DNA of 64,000 nt, from positions 19,660,710 through 19,724,709 of the forward strand of contig CM034407.1 of assembly GCA_019925095.2 (NCBI GenBank), written 5' to 3'. This DNA comes from Dendrolimus kikuchii. Taxonomy: Eukaryota; Arthropoda; Insecta; Lepidoptera; Lasiocampidae. Both the position numbers and the translations under genes were made by a program. Positions 62,430 to 64,000 of this stretch are shown here, one piece after another. Within the stretch, counting starts at the first letter, position 1, and the number at the start of each line of letters is the position of its first letter. The notes under the pieces were generated by a model, which searched no databases, was not told the origin of the DNA, and saw only the letters and a program-made list of their open reading frames with translations.

Positions 62430-63185
62430 ATTAAACGGATCAATTAAATTAAACCAATTTGTACTTTCATATGTTTTCGCGACTAGTACATAATGTAGTT
62501 AGTATATTGTGGCGGTAGAAGCGAATCTTATTTCCTACTAGGATATGTCTTTGACTTCGTCCACGTTTGACTTGAAATTCCCGAGGGAATCCCATTACAC
62601 AAAGTATCGCAGCATTTAAAAAAACAATATAAGCTGTAACCCAACGCTTTAGTGGAAACTGTCGGAATAAGCTAATTTTTATGCACCCGGACAACTACAA
62701 ACCGCTCCCGGGAAAATTTACGCAGGCTTCCCAGGATAAAAAAAATCACACATTTTATTACATACAATTTGCTATCGATGAGTGAAAAAATCATTGGAAT
62801 TCACAATGTTTTTAATCTGGCCATTTTTAATAATTCTCAGTTTTTAAATGTAATAATTTGCTGTCGATCAGCGAAAACCGCATCGAAATCGGCCTAGTAG
62901 TTTTTACGTGAATCCCGTACAGATAGACAAGAAATAAAAAAAAATTCCTTCGCGTTCTCCATCGGTTATAGTCTATTTCAGTTGTTTTTTTTTAATAACC
63001 TTCAATGTACAGACACGGCATGTTTAGAATTTTATTATATTATATATAATCCAAATGCACAACAAACCAAAAAATAACTGAAAATCTCTAGAATTATTTA
63101 TTTGATTACTTTTGCATTTTTTTTTAATTGTAAACGAGAAAATACTTTGAAAATCATTATAATTCAGAATTCATTGTTTAAATTT
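62430..63185. other. No gene; decayed repeat phrases
   Basis: The segment at 62770-62940 holds CATCGAAATCGGCCTAGTAG and GTACAGATAGACAAGAA, as in Helitron-like or similar insect repeats, without definable ends. Confidence 0.4.
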
Positions 63186-63190
63186 AAATA

Positions 63191-63506
63191 TTTTTTTTTA
63201 TTGCAGGAGTTCAGCAGACAGCCAGACGGCCCACTTGATGGAAAGCGGTTACCATCGCCTATGAACATTTGCAACACCGAAGATGCTACAAATGCACTGC
63301 TGCTCCCTTAAGGGAGACTGAAACCTGGTCACTAATGCCGGAACACAACTCAAGGTTGTTACGGCGGCATACTCTAGACCAGGGGTGGTCGCCATCCAGT
63401 AGACCAAATACGCTACTGCCTGGCTGTGGGTTGTTTTGTCGCCTCTTACGACAGGCCGCCCGGCCGCAGGAAATTGTATTATTTCTCCGTTCCTGCACAG
63501 ATTAAA
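63191..63506 (-). mobile_element. S1 SINE, full length
   Basis: From the T run to CCGTTCCTGCACAGATTAAA. All family blocks are present with scattered substitutions. Confidence 0.87.
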
Positions 63507-63509
63507 CGG

Positions 63510-64000
63510 TAAAATTGAAATGAAAGGTCCAAAGGAAATAAAGCACACGATTGCTGTTAAACGCATCGGTAAAACGTGAGACATCTTAATACGTTGTATA
63601 CGAGAGCGCAACGTTTCCGCGGTACCCAACCTAAAATGTTAATACGGTTCCGACACGGACCGAATCCGAAATAGGCCGACACAATGATATTAAAACGTAA
63701 CGGCGACCTTTCATACCTGCGGTTGTCGCCGAGTGGTTCGAGCGAGACGCATTCGGGTCTACTACATACAGGAACGCGTCATTTTTGGTACAGGAATTCT
63801 CCAAAAGGGAACGAATGAGTACTGTTCGAAAACATCAAGTAGTCTATCAAATAATACCATGATTAAACTACGTAATGAAGTATGTACAGTGTAAACTCCA
63901 TGTAACGTCACTCGATTTAACGATAAACTCCCTAAAGCGTCGAAATCATTTGACTTTGGTTGGTTTAGCTTGTCTTCCATACAATGTATGATACACTCTA
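63510..64000. other. No gene recognised
   Basis: GGTTGTCGCCGAGTGGTTCG near 63721 resembles the first half of a serine-tRNA-like SINE head, but no complete tRNA fold follows. The end of the window has a 72-residue minus frame (63762-63980) without a motif. Confidence 0.4.

Noticed and set aside
63718..63766. Serine-tRNA-like start GTCGCCGAGTGGTTCG
   Set aside because: Only the 5' half resembles a tRNA. No matching anticodon and T arms follow, so it is at most a SINE head.

Overview
The window looks like intergenic or intronic DNA of an insect, most likely a moth or butterfly (Lepidoptera). It is AT-rich and has no bacterial-style gene layout. It is packed with repeats whose sequences I associate with lepidopteran genomes: a SINE ending GTGGGCCGTCTGCCTGTCTG...CAATAAAA, tRNA-headed SINEs carrying the CCCAGCAGTGGGAC motif, Helitron-like ends (CTAG before T), RTE-like LINE tails and mariner/Harbinger DNA transposons. 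No complete host gene can be supported. Two short exon-like pieces (29843-29925 plus and 57025-57181 minus) and one decayed gene copy with intron-like boundaries (15110-16310) are the only candidate non-transposon coding sequence.

The dominant feature is one non-LTR retrotransposon family, labelled RTE-A here (an RTE-like clade is inferred). It has 26 copies, all 5'-truncated, all ending in the same 3' terminus GGCGTGAAGTTATGTATGTATG. Twenty-one are flanked by direct target-site duplications (TSDs) of 9-15 bp. They range from 52 bp (48111-48162) to about 700 bp (2721-3421, with a 222-residue open frame), on both strands. Their 5' ends cluster at a few positions. At least eight other LINE families leave C-terminal fragments: LINE-B (24934-25649, 31384-31880), LINE-C with a zinc-finger tail (25660-26345), LINE-D (1376-1797, 22540-22740, 42283-42408), LINE-E (56155-56595), LINE-F (23560-23690), a family with the QRISVAIQRGNAAS motif (45, 48 and 49.5 kb), R1-like ends (46.8 and 50.1 kb), a CR1/Jockey-like end (2.1 kb) and a TAA-tailed family (10.8 and 28.5 kb).

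Region by region: 0-5 kb LINE and SINE insertions; 5.6-7.2 kb unexplained AT-rich DNA; 7.2-8.1 kb an LTR-like sequence and a Helitron-like element; 9-14 kb LINE/SINE pieces, a 180-bp near-perfect palindrome and hairpins; 14.1-14.7 kb a solo-LTR-like repeat; 15.1-16.3 kb a SWIM/YqaJ-type pseudogene; 17.2-21.25 kb a Harbinger element with two divergently oriented genes and terminal inverted repeats (TIRs); 22-32 kb LINE fragments and repeats; 33-35 kb a Helitron-like element, a fold-back MITE and a second solo-LTR-like repeat; 36.9-39.3 kb a MULE-like transposase fragment and a mariner relic broken by nested insertions; 40-52 kb dense RTE-A, SINE and LINE pieces; 52.6-54.2 kb a GT microsatellite and a Helitron-like element with ten internal 116/118-bp repeats; 54-64 kb SINEs, LINE tails, MITEs and a second copy of the 29-kb MITE.

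There is no cooperating gene set. The two genes of the Harbinger element form the only functional unit, and both are interrupted by frameshifts or stops. The value of the window is as a record of insertion events: dated nests, chimeric insertions, shared subfamily mutations and recurrent truncation points.
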